DNA from: Streptomyces sp. NBC_00223 | GTDB lineage: Bacteria; Actinomycetota; Actinomycetes; Streptomycetales; Streptomycetaceae | Assembly: GCF_036199905.1 (NCBI RefSeq) | Contig: NZ_CP108109.1 | Span: 5,393,501-5,457,500 of the forward strand | DNA: 64,000 bases | Reading direction: 5' to 3' | In this document: in pieces, positions 9,889 through 17,645 of the stretch | Position numbering within the stretch: the first letter of the stretch is position 1 | Layout of the letters: each line of letters opens with the position of its first letter | Program-made: the position numbers and the translations under genes | The notes under the pieces: generated by a model | What the model saw: only the letters and a program-made list of their open reading frames with translations | Databases searched by the model: none | Told to the model about the DNA's origin: nothing

Positions 9889-9917
9889 TTGACGCCCGTG
9901 GATCGGTGTGGAAGATT
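9889..9917 (+). promoter_or_regulatory. Candidate promoter of the rightward operon
   Basis: TTGACG (9889-9894) is followed after 17 nt by AAGATT (9912-9917). The -35 matches five of six consensus bases; the -10 is weak. It would give a leader of about 210 nt before the aldehyde dehydrogenase ATG. Confidence 0.35.
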
Positions 9918-10135
9918 GAAGGACGTATGCACCGTGAACCGCACGGGGGACGCTTTCGGGTTTCGCCGGAATGCCGGGTTCCGATTTTCCCCCCGTGGAT
10001 GTCGTGAGGCGCAGCCGCTCTTCAGTGGTCCGGGAATCGATCGGGGTGCGATATGTCGGCGTGTGAAATTTCCCACTTCTTATTGATGGAACGGCCCGTT
10101 TTCCGGTGCCGTCGGCGCACGGGAAGGAATTCCCG

Positions 10136-11614
10136 ATGACGGCCGGCATCGACCCGGCGGTCGGCATCCGGCACGTCCGCCATCTCATCGGGGGCAGGGC
10201 GGTCGACTCGGCGGACGCCGAGACGTTCGAGACGAGGAATCCGCACGACAACTCGGTGATCGGAACGGTGGCCCGGGGCACCGCGCTGGACGGCGAACGG
10301 GCCGTCGCGGTGGCGCGAAAGGCGTTCGACGAGGGCCCCTGGCCGAGGATGACACCGAAGGAACGGTGGAAGATCCTGCATGCCGTGGCCGACGCCGTGG
10401 ACGCCCACCGGGACGAGCTGGCCGAGCTGGAGACGCTGGACAGCGGCAAGATCATCCGTCAGGCACGGCACGGCGAGGTGCCCCGGGTCGCCCACAACCT
10501 CAGGTTCTTCGCCGACTACGCGGCGATGGCCGCCAACGAGGCGTACCCGGACGGGCCGGTGCTCTCGTACACCCTGTACCCGCCCGCGGGCGTGGTCAGC
10601 GCGATCAGCCCGTGGAACGCGCCCCTGATGCTGGCCACCTGGAAGATCGCGCCGGCGCTGGCGTTCGGCAACACCGTGGTGCTCAAGCCCGCACCGCAGA
10701 CACCGCTGACCGCGTCGCGCTTCGGTGAGCTGGCGCTGGCCGCGGGGCTGCCGGAAGGCGTGCTGAACGTCGTGCACGGCTTCGGCGGCGACGAGGTCGC
10801 GGGCCCGCTGACCTCCGATCCCCGGGTGGACCGCATCACCTTCACCGGCTCCAGCGCCACGGGGGCCAGGGTCATGGCGGCCGCGTCCGCCCATCTGACC
10901 CCGGTCTCGGCCGAGATGGGCGGGAAGTCGGCCACCCTCGTCTTCGACGACGCCGATCTGGACGTCGCCGTGCCCGAGGCGATCCGCGCGATCTTCGCGG
11001 GGAACGGGCAGGTCTGTCTGGCCGGTTCCCGGCTCTTCGTACAGCGCGGCATCCTCCCCGAGTTTCTGGAGAGATTCGTCGAGGAAACGAAAAAACTCGT
11101 CGTCGGCGACCCCAGGAACGACGAAACCTTCATGGGACCGCTGATCGAACAGCGGCATCTGGAAAAGGTGCACGGTTATGTCGAACTCGCCCGACAAGAG
11201 GGCGGAACGGTCATCACCGGAGGGTCGCGGCTGGTGGACGGCGATCTGGCCGACGGTTTCTACTACCCGCCGACGGTGATCACCGGACTGACCAATGAAT
11301 CACGTACCGCGCAGGAGGAGATTTTCGGCCCGGTGGAGACGGTGATTCCGTTCGACACCGAGGAGGAGGCCCTGCGTCTGGCGAATTCCAGCCCTTACGG
11401 ACTGGCCGGGATTCTGTTCACCACCGATCTCGACCGCGCCCATCGGCTGGCGCCGCTCTGGCGGGCCGGCACGCTGTGGATCAATTGCTTCTTCGAGCGC
11501 GATCTCCGGCTGCCCTTCGGCGGTCAGGGAATCAGCGGTATCGGGCGCGAAGGCGGGCAGTTCTCGCGTGATTTCTTCACCGAACCCCGGGCCGTGATGA
11601 TCCGTGTCCGTTGA
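10136..11614 (+). CDS. Aldehyde dehydrogenase (2-hydroxymuconic/carboxymethyl-hydroxymuconic semialdehyde dehydrogenase-like)
   Basis: The enzyme oxidises the ring-cleavage semialdehyde to the dicarboxylic acid with NAD+. The 492-residue protein carries the complete ALDH set: ISPWNAPLMLATWKIAPALAFGN, ITFTGSSATGARVM (NAD-binding loop), catalytic glutamate in VSAEMGGKSATLVF, catalytic cysteine in GNGQVCLAGSRLFV, and EEIFGPVETVIPF. The HpaE/XylG branch is suggested by NSSPYGLAG and FFERDLRLPFGG, and by the neighbours. ATG 10136 with GAAGGAAT upstream is chosen over the ATG at 10106, which has no ribosome binding site. It is the first gene of the rightward operon, and its stop codon overlaps the longest reading of the next gene. 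Confidence 0.92.
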   Translation: MTAGIDPAVGIRHVRHLIGGRAVDSADAETFETRNPHDNSVIGTVARGTALDGERAVAVARKAFDEGPWPRMTPKERWKILHAVADAVDAHRDELAELETLDSGKIIRQARHGEVPRVAHNLRFFADYAAMAANEAYPDGPVLSYTLYPPAGVVSAISPWNAPLMLATWKIAPALAFGNTVVLKPAPQTPLTASRFGELALAAGLPEGVLNVVHGFGGDEVAGPLTSDPRVDRITFTGSSATGARVMAAASAHLTPVSAEMGGKSATLVFDDADLDVAVPEAIRAIFAGNGQVCLAGSRLFVQRGILPEFLERFVEETKKLVVGDPRNDETFMGPLIEQRHLEKVHGYVELARQEGGTVITGGSRLVDGDLADGFYYPPTVITGLTNESRTAQEEIFGPVETVIPFDTEEEALRLANSSPYGLAGILFTTDLDRAHRLAPLWRAGTLWINCFFERDLRLPFGGQGISGIGREGGQFSRDFFTEPRAVMIRVR

Positions 11615-11648
11615 CCGCCGGGTACGGCGGCTGCTGGAAGAGGACCCA

Positions 11649-12434
11649 TTGAAACCCGAAGTCCTGAGTGACGCTGCCCACACTCTGACCGATGCCTATC
11701 GGACCGGAAGAACCGTCAGGTCGGTCATTGACGACGACAAGAATCTCACCCTGTCCCACGCCTATGAGATCCAGCGGGAACAGGTGCGCCACCGTGTCGC
11801 GGACGGCGACCGGCTCCGCGGCTTCAAGGTGGGCCTGGCGTCCGTTCCCGCGCAGCGGGAGTTCGACGTACGGGAACCGGTGCTCGGCCGGCTGACCGGC
11901 GGTATGTTCCACGCCGGGCAGCTGTCCCTGGACGCCGCCCGGCTGCACCAGCCGCGGATCGAACCGGCGCTGGCCTTCGTCCTCGGCGGGGCGCTCCGCG
12001 GCCCCGGCAGCACCGTGGCCGACGCCGCCCGGGCGGTGGAGTTCGTGCTGCCGGCCCTGGAGATCACCGACTCGCGGGTCGAGGAAGGGGCCCGCTCCGC
12101 GCCCGAACTGGTCGCCGACAACGCCGGTTGCGGCGGTGTCGTCCTCGGCACCACCCCGGTGGCCCTCGCGGGGACCGACCTCCGGCTGGCCGGCTTCGTG
12201 CTGTACCTCAACGGGGCCGTGGCCGCGACGGGCGCCGGCGGCATGGCGCTCGGCTCGCCGCTCAACGCGGTGGTCTGGGCGGCCAACGCCCTGGGCGCCG
12301 AGGGCTCCGCCCTCGAAGCCGGCCAGCTGGTGCTGGTCTCGTCCGTCACACCGTCGGTCCCGGTCGGGGCCGGCGACACGGTGAGCGCGACCGTGGCCGG
12401 GGTGGGGGCCGTGACCGCCGCGGTGGAGCGCTGA
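11649..12434 (+). CDS. 2-keto-4-pentenoate hydratase-like protein (MhpD/XylJ family)
   Basis: Family members add water to 2-hydroxypenta-2,4-dienoate, giving 4-hydroxy-2-oxovalerate. Seen: FKVGLASVPAQREF, the metal-site strand RIEPALAFVLG, LEITDSRVEEG and ELVADNAGCGGVVLG, all in the order of the MhpD/fumarylacetoacetase-C fold. From TTG 11649 (GGAAGAGG 7 nt upstream) the protein is 261 residues, the usual length. A GTG at 11604 is also in frame and would overlap the dehydrogenase stop by 11 nt, but has no ribosome binding site. The second metal-site residues are less canonical than in the paralogue at 12687 (A in place of E in RIEPEI), so this copy may have drifted in specificity. Confidence 0.85.
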   Translation: MKPEVLSDAAHTLTDAYRTGRTVRSVIDDDKNLTLSHAYEIQREQVRHRVADGDRLRGFKVGLASVPAQREFDVREPVLGRLTGGMFHAGQLSLDAARLHQPRIEPALAFVLGGALRGPGSTVADAARAVEFVLPALEITDSRVEEGARSAPELVADNAGCGGVVLGTTPVALAGTDLRLAGFVLYLNGAVAATGAGGMALGSPLNAVVWAANALGAEGSALEAGQLVLVSSVTPSVPVGAGDTVSATVAGVGAVTAAVER

Positions 12435-12491
12435 GGGCGCGCCGAACGCCTTCGGCGCGAGCCACCCGGTACGGGCACGGTCCGCTCACGG

Positions 12492-12557
12492 CCCGTACTG
12501 CCACCCGTACCGCCACCCGTACCGGCACGTCCCGTCCGTCCCGCACCCGTACTGCCA
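12492..12557 (+). repeat. 12-bp tandem repeats inside the rightward operon
   Basis: Three contiguous units fit CCCGTACYGSCA (12492-12503, 12504-12515, 12516-12527) and a fourth exact copy of the first lies at 12546-12557. They occupy the 252-bp gap between the hydratase and decarboxylase genes, the longest gap in an otherwise tight operon. No protein is likely here. They may be a variable-number locus or an mRNA structural element. Confidence 0.75.
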
Positions 12558-12686
12558 CGTCCTGTCGTCCCGTCCCGGGCCCCCGGGCCCCGCACCCGCA
12601 CCTTGCGCCCGTACCGGCGGCTCCCCCCGCCGGAGATCCGCCCTGCTCCCGCACACTCGCCCACGCCCGAAGGAGGCGGCCCGGCC

Positions 12687-13487
12687 ATGACCGAGGCACT
12701 GGAAGTCCGATCCGGAGACGTCCGGCGCGCCGCCGAGATCCTGCTCGCGGCCGAGCGCTCGGTGACCGCGCGCGGACCCCTCACCGAGCACTGGCCCGAC
12801 CTCGACCTGCCCACCGCGTACACCGTGCAGTACGAGGCGCTGCGTCAGCGGCTGGGCCGGGGCGAGACGCTGATCGGCGTCAAGCTCGGCCTGACCTCGC
12901 GGGCCAAGCAGATCCGGATGGGCATCGACGCGCCCTCGCTGGCCTGGCTCACCGACGCCATGGTGCTGCCCGCCGACGTACCGCTGCCGCGGGCACGGCT
13001 CATCCACCCCCGGGCCGAACCGGAGATCGTCTTCGTGCTCGGCGAGCGGCTGGCCGGCCCCGGGGTGACCGCGGCGACCGCGCTGCGCGCGGTGGACCGG
13101 GTCTACGGAGGCGTCGAGATCATCGACAGCCGCTATCACGACTTCAAATTCACCATGGAGGACGCGGTCGCGGACAACAGCTCCTCCGGGCTGTTCGTGC
13201 TCGGCCCGGTCGGCAGGTCGCCGGACGGCATGGACCTGCTGCACGAGGCGTGCCTGCTGGAGGTCGACGGACGGATCGTCGACTCCGCGACCGGCGCGGC
13301 CGTGCTGGGCCATCCGGCCGAGGCCCTGGCCTTCGCGGCCAACAGCCTGGGCGAGCGCGGCCTGGCGATCGAACCCGGCGCGGTCGTGCTGACCGGCGGC
13401 ATGACCGACGCGGTCCACGTCCGGCCGGGCGCCCGGGTCGCGGCGCACTTCTCCACCCTCGGATCCCTCACCATCGCAGGAGGCTGA
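12687..13487 (+). CDS. 4-oxalocrotonate decarboxylase-like protein (XylI/DmpH family)
   Basis: Members of this branch decarboxylate 2-oxohex-3-enedioate to 2-hydroxypenta-2,4-dienoate and are homologous to the hydratase encoded upstream. The DmpH-specific phrasing is clear: LIGVKLGLTSRAKQIRMGID, HPRAEPEIVFVLG (metal glutamates), VEIIDSRYHDFKFTMEDAVA and DNSSSGLFVLG. The 266-residue length is normal. The ATG at 12687 is preceded by GAAGGAGG. It ends 2 nt before the tautomerase start, so the two are surely co-translated. In XylI/XylJ systems the decarboxylase and hydratase form a complex that channels the unstable dienol, which these two genes could also do. Confidence 0.9.
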   Translation: MTEALEVRSGDVRRAAEILLAAERSVTARGPLTEHWPDLDLPTAYTVQYEALRQRLGRGETLIGVKLGLTSRAKQIRMGIDAPSLAWLTDAMVLPADVPLPRARLIHPRAEPEIVFVLGERLAGPGVTAATALRAVDRVYGGVEIIDSRYHDFKFTMEDAVADNSSSGLFVLGPVGRSPDGMDLLHEACLLEVDGRIVDSATGAAVLGHPAEALAFAANSLGERGLAIEPGAVVLTGGMTDAVHVRPGARVAAHFSTLGSLTIAGG

Positions 13488-13489
13488 GA

Positions 13490-13699
13490 ATGCCGTTCAT
13501 CGACGTGTCCCTCGGCACGGGACGGACTCCCGAACAGATCCGCCGGCTCATCCACGAACTCACCGAGGCCGCGCAGCGCGCCGTGGGCGCCCCGCTGGCC
13601 AACATCCGCGTGGTCGTCCGCGAGATCCCGCCGACCCACTGGGCGGCCGGCGACGTGACCATCGCGGAGCGCGGCGCCGGAACGCCCCCGGCCCCCTGA
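13490..13699 (+). CDS. 4-oxalocrotonate tautomerase
   Basis: The 69-residue protein ketonises 2-hydroxymuconate (4-oxalocrotonate) for the decarboxylase. After removal of the initiator Met, the catalytic residues sit at their canonical numbers: Pro-1 (MPFIDVSLGTGRTPEQ), Arg-11 and Arg-39 (in NIRVVVREI). Position 50 is Trp instead of the Phe of the Pseudomonas enzyme, within THWAAGD. The ribosome binding site GGAGG overlaps the end of the decarboxylase gene. The short length is typical of the family, which works as a hexamer. Confidence 0.93.
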   Translation: MPFIDVSLGTGRTPEQIRRLIHELTEAAQRAVGAPLANIRVVVREIPPTHWAAGDVTIAERGAGTPPAP

Positions 13700-13789
13700 G
13701 CGGCCCCCTGAGCGCAGGTCCCGCCGGCCGCCGCCGGCACCCGAGTTGACCGACGGCACCGCGCGTGCCGTCCGAGGAGGGGACAGACC

Positions 13790-14782
13790 ATGACCGACGA
13801 CGACCTCTACCGCCACGAGATCGCCCATCTGGCCCGCGTGGAACTGCACACACCGAATCCGGACGGCACGCTCTGGTTCTTCAAGGACCTGCTGGGCATG
13901 TACGAGACCCACAGGGAGGGCCAGTCCGTCTATCTGCGCGGCTACGAGGACCCGTACCAGTGGAGCCTCAAGATCACCGAGGGCCCCGAGCCCAGAATGG
14001 ACCACGCCGCGCTGCGCACGTCCTCGCCCGAGGCGCTGGAGCGCCGGATCAAGTCGCTGCGCGACGGCAACCAGGGCGGCCAGTGGTCCGACGGCGACTT
14101 CGGCTACGGCAAGACCTACGAGTTCGAGTCGCCCGACGGCCACAATCTGCATCTGCTCTGGGAGGTCGAGAAGTACAAGGCCCCGCCCGAACTCCAGAGC
14201 AAGATCCTCAGCCGGGCCTCGAAGAAGCCGCTGCACGGACTGCCGATCAAGCGGATCGACCACCTCAATCTGCTGGCCAACGAGGTGTCGCCGGTCCGGC
14301 AGGTCTTCGAGCGCCACCTCGGCCTCCGGACCCGTGAACGGGTGGTCGACGGCGACGTCGAGACCGGCGTCTGGCTGAGCAGCAGCCTGCTCAGCCATGA
14401 CGTCGCCGTCATGCGGGACGCCCGCGGCGCGCGCGGCCGGCTGCACCACGTCGCCTTCTACTACGGCGTGCAGCAGCACACCAGCGACGCCGCCGAGATG
14501 TTCCGGGACTACGACATCACCATCGAGGCCGGGCCGGACCGGCACGGCATCACGCAGAGCTCGTTCCTCTACGTGTTCGAACCCGGCGGCAACCGGATCG
14601 AGCTCTTCGGCGACCCCGGATTCCTGGTGCTCGAACCGGACTTCGAGATGCGGACCTGGACGATGGCCGACATCGACACGGGCACCGCCATCGGCGGCAC
14701 CAACCTGCCCACCGAGACCTACTTCGTCTACGGCACGCCGCCGGTCGGCCCCGGCCCCGACATCCTCCGCGGATCCCGCTGA
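13790..14782 (+). CDS. Extradiol ring-cleavage dioxygenase (catechol 2,3-dioxygenase family)
   Basis: The 330-residue protein has two vicinal-oxygen-chelate domains, as in type I extradiol dioxygenases. Iron ligands are predicted at H158 (IDHLNLL), H219/H220 (RLHHVAFYYG) and E271 (PGGNRIELFGD). The second-sphere catalytic H252 (DRHGITQ) and Y261 (FLYVFEP) are also in place, so the enzyme looks active. It opens a catechol next to the diol with O2, giving a hydroxymuconic semialdehyde for the dehydrogenase at 10136. The ATG is preceded by GAGGAGGGGA. The gene is 90 nt after the tautomerase. Its ring substrate presumably comes from the HpaB-type hydroxylase; the side chain of that catechol cannot be predicted. 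Confidence 0.93.
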   Translation: MTDDDLYRHEIAHLARVELHTPNPDGTLWFFKDLLGMYETHREGQSVYLRGYEDPYQWSLKITEGPEPRMDHAALRTSSPEALERRIKSLRDGNQGGQWSDGDFGYGKTYEFESPDGHNLHLLWEVEKYKAPPELQSKILSRASKKPLHGLPIKRIDHLNLLANEVSPVRQVFERHLGLRTRERVVDGDVETGVWLSSSLLSHDVAVMRDARGARGRLHHVAFYYGVQQHTSDAAEMFRDYDITIEAGPDRHGITQSSFLYVFEPGGNRIELFGDPGFLVLEPDFEMRTWTMADIDTGTAIGGTNLPTETYFVYGTPPVGPGPDILRGSR

Positions 14783-14883
14783 CCCGTGCGGCGGTCGGCG
14801 CGAGGCCCGTCCCCGCCCGGGGCCGTGCGGCGGCCAGGACCGGACCACCGTCCCGCACCGACCTGTTGAGGAGGCCCCTGCCG

Positions 14884-15132
14884 ATGAGACGGATTCCCGT
14901 ACCGTCCCGTCGCCGCCGTACCGCGCTCGCCGCGGGCGGCCCGCCCGCGGTGCTGACCGCGCTGCTGCTGGTGGCGCTGGTCAGCGGACTGACGCTCGGC
15001 CGGGGGCCCGACCGGCTGCTGGCGGTGGCCGTCGCCTCGGCGGGGGCGGCGCGGACGGCGCTGCGCCGCCGTTGGCGGGCGTCCCACCGGCGGCCGTCGG
15101 CCCCGCCCGTCCGCGGCGGTCGGGGTGCCTGA
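14884..15132 (+). CDS. Small membrane protein of unknown function
   Basis: The 82-residue protein has an arginine-rich N-terminus (MRRIPVPSRRRR), one or two hydrophobic segments (VLTALLLVALVSGLTLG and LLAVAVASAGAA) and an arginine-rich tail. ATG 14884 is chosen because GAGGAGG lies 10 nt upstream; an earlier in-frame start at 14866 has none. It overlaps the NRAMP gene by 8 nt, so the two are translationally coupled. I recognise no family. A helper or anchor for the metal transporter is possible but only inferred. Confidence 0.6.
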   Translation: MRRIPVPSRRRRTALAAGGPPAVLTALLLVALVSGLTLGRGPDRLLAVAVASAGAARTALRRRWRASHRRPSAPPVRGGRGA

Positions 15133-16402
15133 CGCGACGCCGTACCCCGGGGCCACCCGGCCGCCGCGCGGCCTCCACCCGGGCCGGGCGCGTCCGGTCG
15201 CGTCCCGGGCGGCGGCGCTCGCCGGGCTCTGCGGTCCGGCGTTCGTCGTCGCCGTGGCCTACGTGGACCCCGGCAACTTCGCCACCAACATGACCGCCGG
15301 CGCCCGCCACGGCTGTCTGCTGCTGTGGGTCATCGCGGCGGCGAACGTCCTGGCCATGTTCGTGCAGTACCTCTCGGCCAAGGCCGGACTCGCCACCGGC
15401 CGCAACCTGGCCGAGCTGTGCCGGGAGCGGTGTCCGCGGTGGATGAGCCGGGGGCTGTGGTTCCAGGCCGAGTTGGTGGCCATGGCCACCGACCTCGCCG
15501 AGTTCGTCGGCGGCGCCCTCGCGCTCAACCTGCTGTTCGGCCTGCCGATGCTGCCGGCCGCGCTGCTCACCGCGGTGGTCGGGATGGGCGTGCTGACGCT
15601 GGCCCAGCGCGGCAGACGCCGCTTCGAGAGCGCCGTCGTCGCCATGCTCGCCGTGGTGTTCGCCGGCTTCTGCTACCAGACCTTCCGCGCGGGCGCCCCG
15701 GCCGGGCTGGCGGGCGGTTTCGTACCGCGGCTCGACGGGACCGACAGCACCCTGCTCGCGGCCGGCATCGTGGGCGCGACCGTGATGCCGCACGTCATCT
15801 ATCTGCACTCCTCGCTCACCCAGCGGCACCGCCCGGCCGACGCCCGCCAGCGGCGTACCGCGCTGCGGGCGACCCGGCTCGACATCGGCGTGGCGCTCGG
15901 CCTGGCCGGGGTCGTCAACATGACCATGCTGGTGGTGGCCGCCGTCGCCTTCGGCGGGCAGGACATGACGACCGGCAGCCTCCCGGCCATGCACGCCCAC
16001 CTCGGGGCCGCGCTCGGCTCTTCCGCGGCCCTGGCGTTCGCCCTCGCGCTGCTGGCGGCGGGCCTGGCGTCCTCCAGCGTCGGCACCTACGCGGGCCAGG
16101 TCGTCATGGCGGGCTTTCTGCGCCGTCAGGTCCCGCTCCTCGTACGCCGCCTGGTCACCGTCCTGCCCGCGCTGGGGCTGCTGGCCGCCGGTGTCGATCC
16201 CACGCAGGCGCTCGTACTCAGCCAGGTCGCACTCTCGTTCGGCATCCCCTTCGCGCTCGTGCCGCTCATCGCGTTCACCGCCCGCCGCGACATCATGGGG
16301 GACCTGGTGAACCGCCGCGCGACCACCGTCCTGGGCATCGCCGTGGTCGCGGCCGTCATAGGCTTCAACGGCGTGCTGCTCATCGAGCCGCTGACCGGCT
16401 GA
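15125..16402 (+). CDS. NRAMP-family divalent metal transporter (Mn2+/Fe2+)
   Basis: The 425-residue protein has about 11 membrane helices. The metal-binding motif DPGNF is at residues 48-52 in helix 1 and the helix 6 motif is VMPHVIYLHSSL, both intact, so it should import Mn2+ or Fe2+ with protons. It begins at GTG 15125 inside the preceding small gene. Its place at the end of the meta-cleavage operon suggests it feeds Fe2+ or Mn2+ to the extradiol dioxygenase or to the RraA- and MhpD-type metal enzymes. That link is inference from position. Confidence 0.93.
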   Translation: MPDATPYPGATRPPRGLHPGRARPVASRAAALAGLCGPAFVVAVAYVDPGNFATNMTAGARHGCLLLWVIAAANVLAMFVQYLSAKAGLATGRNLAELCRERCPRWMSRGLWFQAELVAMATDLAEFVGGALALNLLFGLPMLPAALLTAVVGMGVLTLAQRGRRRFESAVVAMLAVVFAGFCYQTFRAGAPAGLAGGFVPRLDGTDSTLLAAGIVGATVMPHVIYLHSSLTQRHRPADARQRRTALRATRLDIGVALGLAGVVNMTMLVVAAVAFGGQDMTTGSLPAMHAHLGAALGSSAALAFALALLAAGLASSSVGTYAGQVVMAGFLRRQVPLLVRRLVTVLPALGLLAAGVDPTQALVLSQVALSFGIPFALVPLIAFTARRDIMGDLVNRRATTVLGIAVVAAVIGFNGVLLIEPLTG

Positions 16403-16447
16403 GTGGGCCGGCGCGCGTGCTCCGCGGGGGCCGTTCGGTTTATTCGG

Positions 16448-16476
16448 TTGACGCGATATATCGCGTCTGGCATCCT
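16448..16476 (+). promoter_or_regulatory. Promoter with a 16-bp perfect palindrome as operator
   Basis: TTGACG (16448-16453) and CATCCT (16471-16476) are 17 nt apart. The perfect palindrome ACGCGATATATCGCGT covers 16451-16466, filling the spacer and the end of the -35. A related imperfect arm pair, CGCG-TCGTAT-CGCG, follows just downstream. This is the classic layout of a repressed drug-exporter promoter and lies about 165 nt before the ABC ATPase. The repressor gene is not visible nearby. Confidence 0.6.
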
Positions 16477-16640
16477 CGCGTCGTATCGCGTAGGCGCGCC
16501 CTCCGTACGGCCACGGCGGCGCGCCCGTCGACCGCCGGCCGATGAGTTTCGGCCGGGACACCGGTCCTAGGCATCAGCCGTAACCGCGTGACGGACGTCA
16601 GCACAGCACATGAGCACAGCAACGGACGGGAGCGAAGACA

Positions 16641-17645
16641 ATGCCGGGCGCCATCTACGCCGAAGGTCTCGTGAAGACCTTCGGCGACGTCAGGGCACTG
16701 GGGGGAGTGGATCTGGACGTGCCGGAGGGCACCGTTCTCGGACTGCTCGGGCCCAACGGCGCGGGAAAGACCACCGCCGTCCGTGTCCTGACCACCCTGC
16801 TCCAACCCGACAGCGGCAAAGCCGTCGTCGCGGGGATCGACGTCATCAAGCACCCCAACGAGGTCCGGCGGCACATCGGCCTGTCCGGGCAGTTCGCGGC
16901 GGTGGACGAGTATCTGACCGGCCGCGAGAACCTGACGATGGTCGCCCAGCTCTACCAGCTGAGCCCCAAGAGGGCCCGGGCGCGCGCCGACGAACTGCTG
17001 GAGCGGTTCCACCTCACCGACGCCGCCAACCGCGTCTCCAAGACCTACTCCGGCGGTATGCGCCGCCGGCTGGACCTGGCCGCCGCCCTCGTGGTCAGCC
17101 CGCCGGTGATGTTCATGGACGAGCCCACCACCGGGCTCGACCCGCGCAACCGCCAGCAGTTGTGGGAGGTGATCCAGGAACTGGTCGCCGGCGGCACCAC
17201 CTTGCTGCTCACCACCCAGTACCTGGAGGAGGCCGACCACCTCGCGCACGACATCTGCGTCATCGACCGCGGCCTGGTGATCGCCCGCGGCACCTCCGAC
17301 CAGCTCAAGGCGCAGACCGGCGGCGAGCGCGTCGAGGTCGTGGTCCACGAGCGGGACCGGATCGAGGACGCCGCCCGGGTGCTGGCCCGCTACGGCAAGA
17401 GCGACGCCAAGGTCGAGCAGCACACCCGCAAGATCACCGTCCCCGTGGTCGGCGGTGCCAAGCTGCTCGCCGAGGTCATCCGCGACCTGGACGGCGACGG
17501 CATCGAGATCGACGACATCGGGCTGCGCCGCCCCACCCTCGACGACGTGTTCATCTCGCTCACCGGCCACGCGGCCGAGGAGGCCGAGAGCACCGAGGGC
17601 ACCGACGCGGCAGCCGGCCCGGGCAAGAAGGAGGCCGCCAAGTGA
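16641..17645 (+). CDS. DrrA-type ABC transporter ATP-binding protein
   Basis: The 334-residue ATPase of the daunorubicin-resistance (DrrA) family would energise a membrane exporter. Walker A is GLLGPNGAGKTT (around residue 36), the signature is KTYSGGMRRRLDLAAAL, Walker B is VMFMDEPTTGLDPR, and the switch region is LLLTTQYLEEADHLA. A C-terminal extension after residue 225 ends in a charged, alanine-rich tail. The ATG has ACGGGAGCG upstream. The stop codon overlaps the permease GTG (GTGA), so the two are coupled. Possible cargoes are antibiotics or lipids, and the operator upstream suggests inducibility. Confidence 0.92.
   Translation: MPGAIYAEGLVKTFGDVRALGGVDLDVPEGTVLGLLGPNGAGKTTAVRVLTTLLQPDSGKAVVAGIDVIKHPNEVRRHIGLSGQFAAVDEYLTGRENLTMVAQLYQLSPKRARARADELLERFHLTDAANRVSKTYSGGMRRRLDLAAALVVSPPVMFMDEPTTGLDPRNRQQLWEVIQELVAGGTTLLLTTQYLEEADHLAHDICVIDRGLVIARGTSDQLKAQTGGERVEVVVHERDRIEDAARVLARYGKSDAKVEQHTRKITVPVVGGAKLLAEVIRDLDGDGIEIDDIGLRRPTLDDVFISLTGHAAEEAESTEGTDAAAGPGKKEAAK

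Larger units (their letters stand above)
9439..10135. promoter_or_regulatory. Divergent control region of the meta-cleavage cluster
   Basis: This 697-bp stretch separates the two divergent operons. It is visibly less G+C-rich than its surroundings, and I find no open frame in it with a convincing ribosome binding site. It holds at least two dyad elements (9791-9814 and 9818-9839) and a TTGACG/AAGATT promoter-like pair facing right (9889-9917), listed separately. No regulator gene lies inside the cluster as seen, so the binding protein must be encoded elsewhere, perhaps beyond the left edge. Confidence 0.6.

Noticed and set aside
9664..10455. A 263-codon open frame on the minus strand across the divergent control region
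   Set aside because: It runs antisense into the aldehyde dehydrogenase gene, has no ribosome binding site, and its serine-rich product resembles no family.
13790..14782. L-DOPA dioxygenase of a lincosamide/alkylproline-type pathway
   Set aside because: The neighbours are full meta-cleavage enzymes (tautomerase, decarboxylase, hydratase), not the alkylproline set, and the protein is a two-domain catechol 2,3-dioxygenase.
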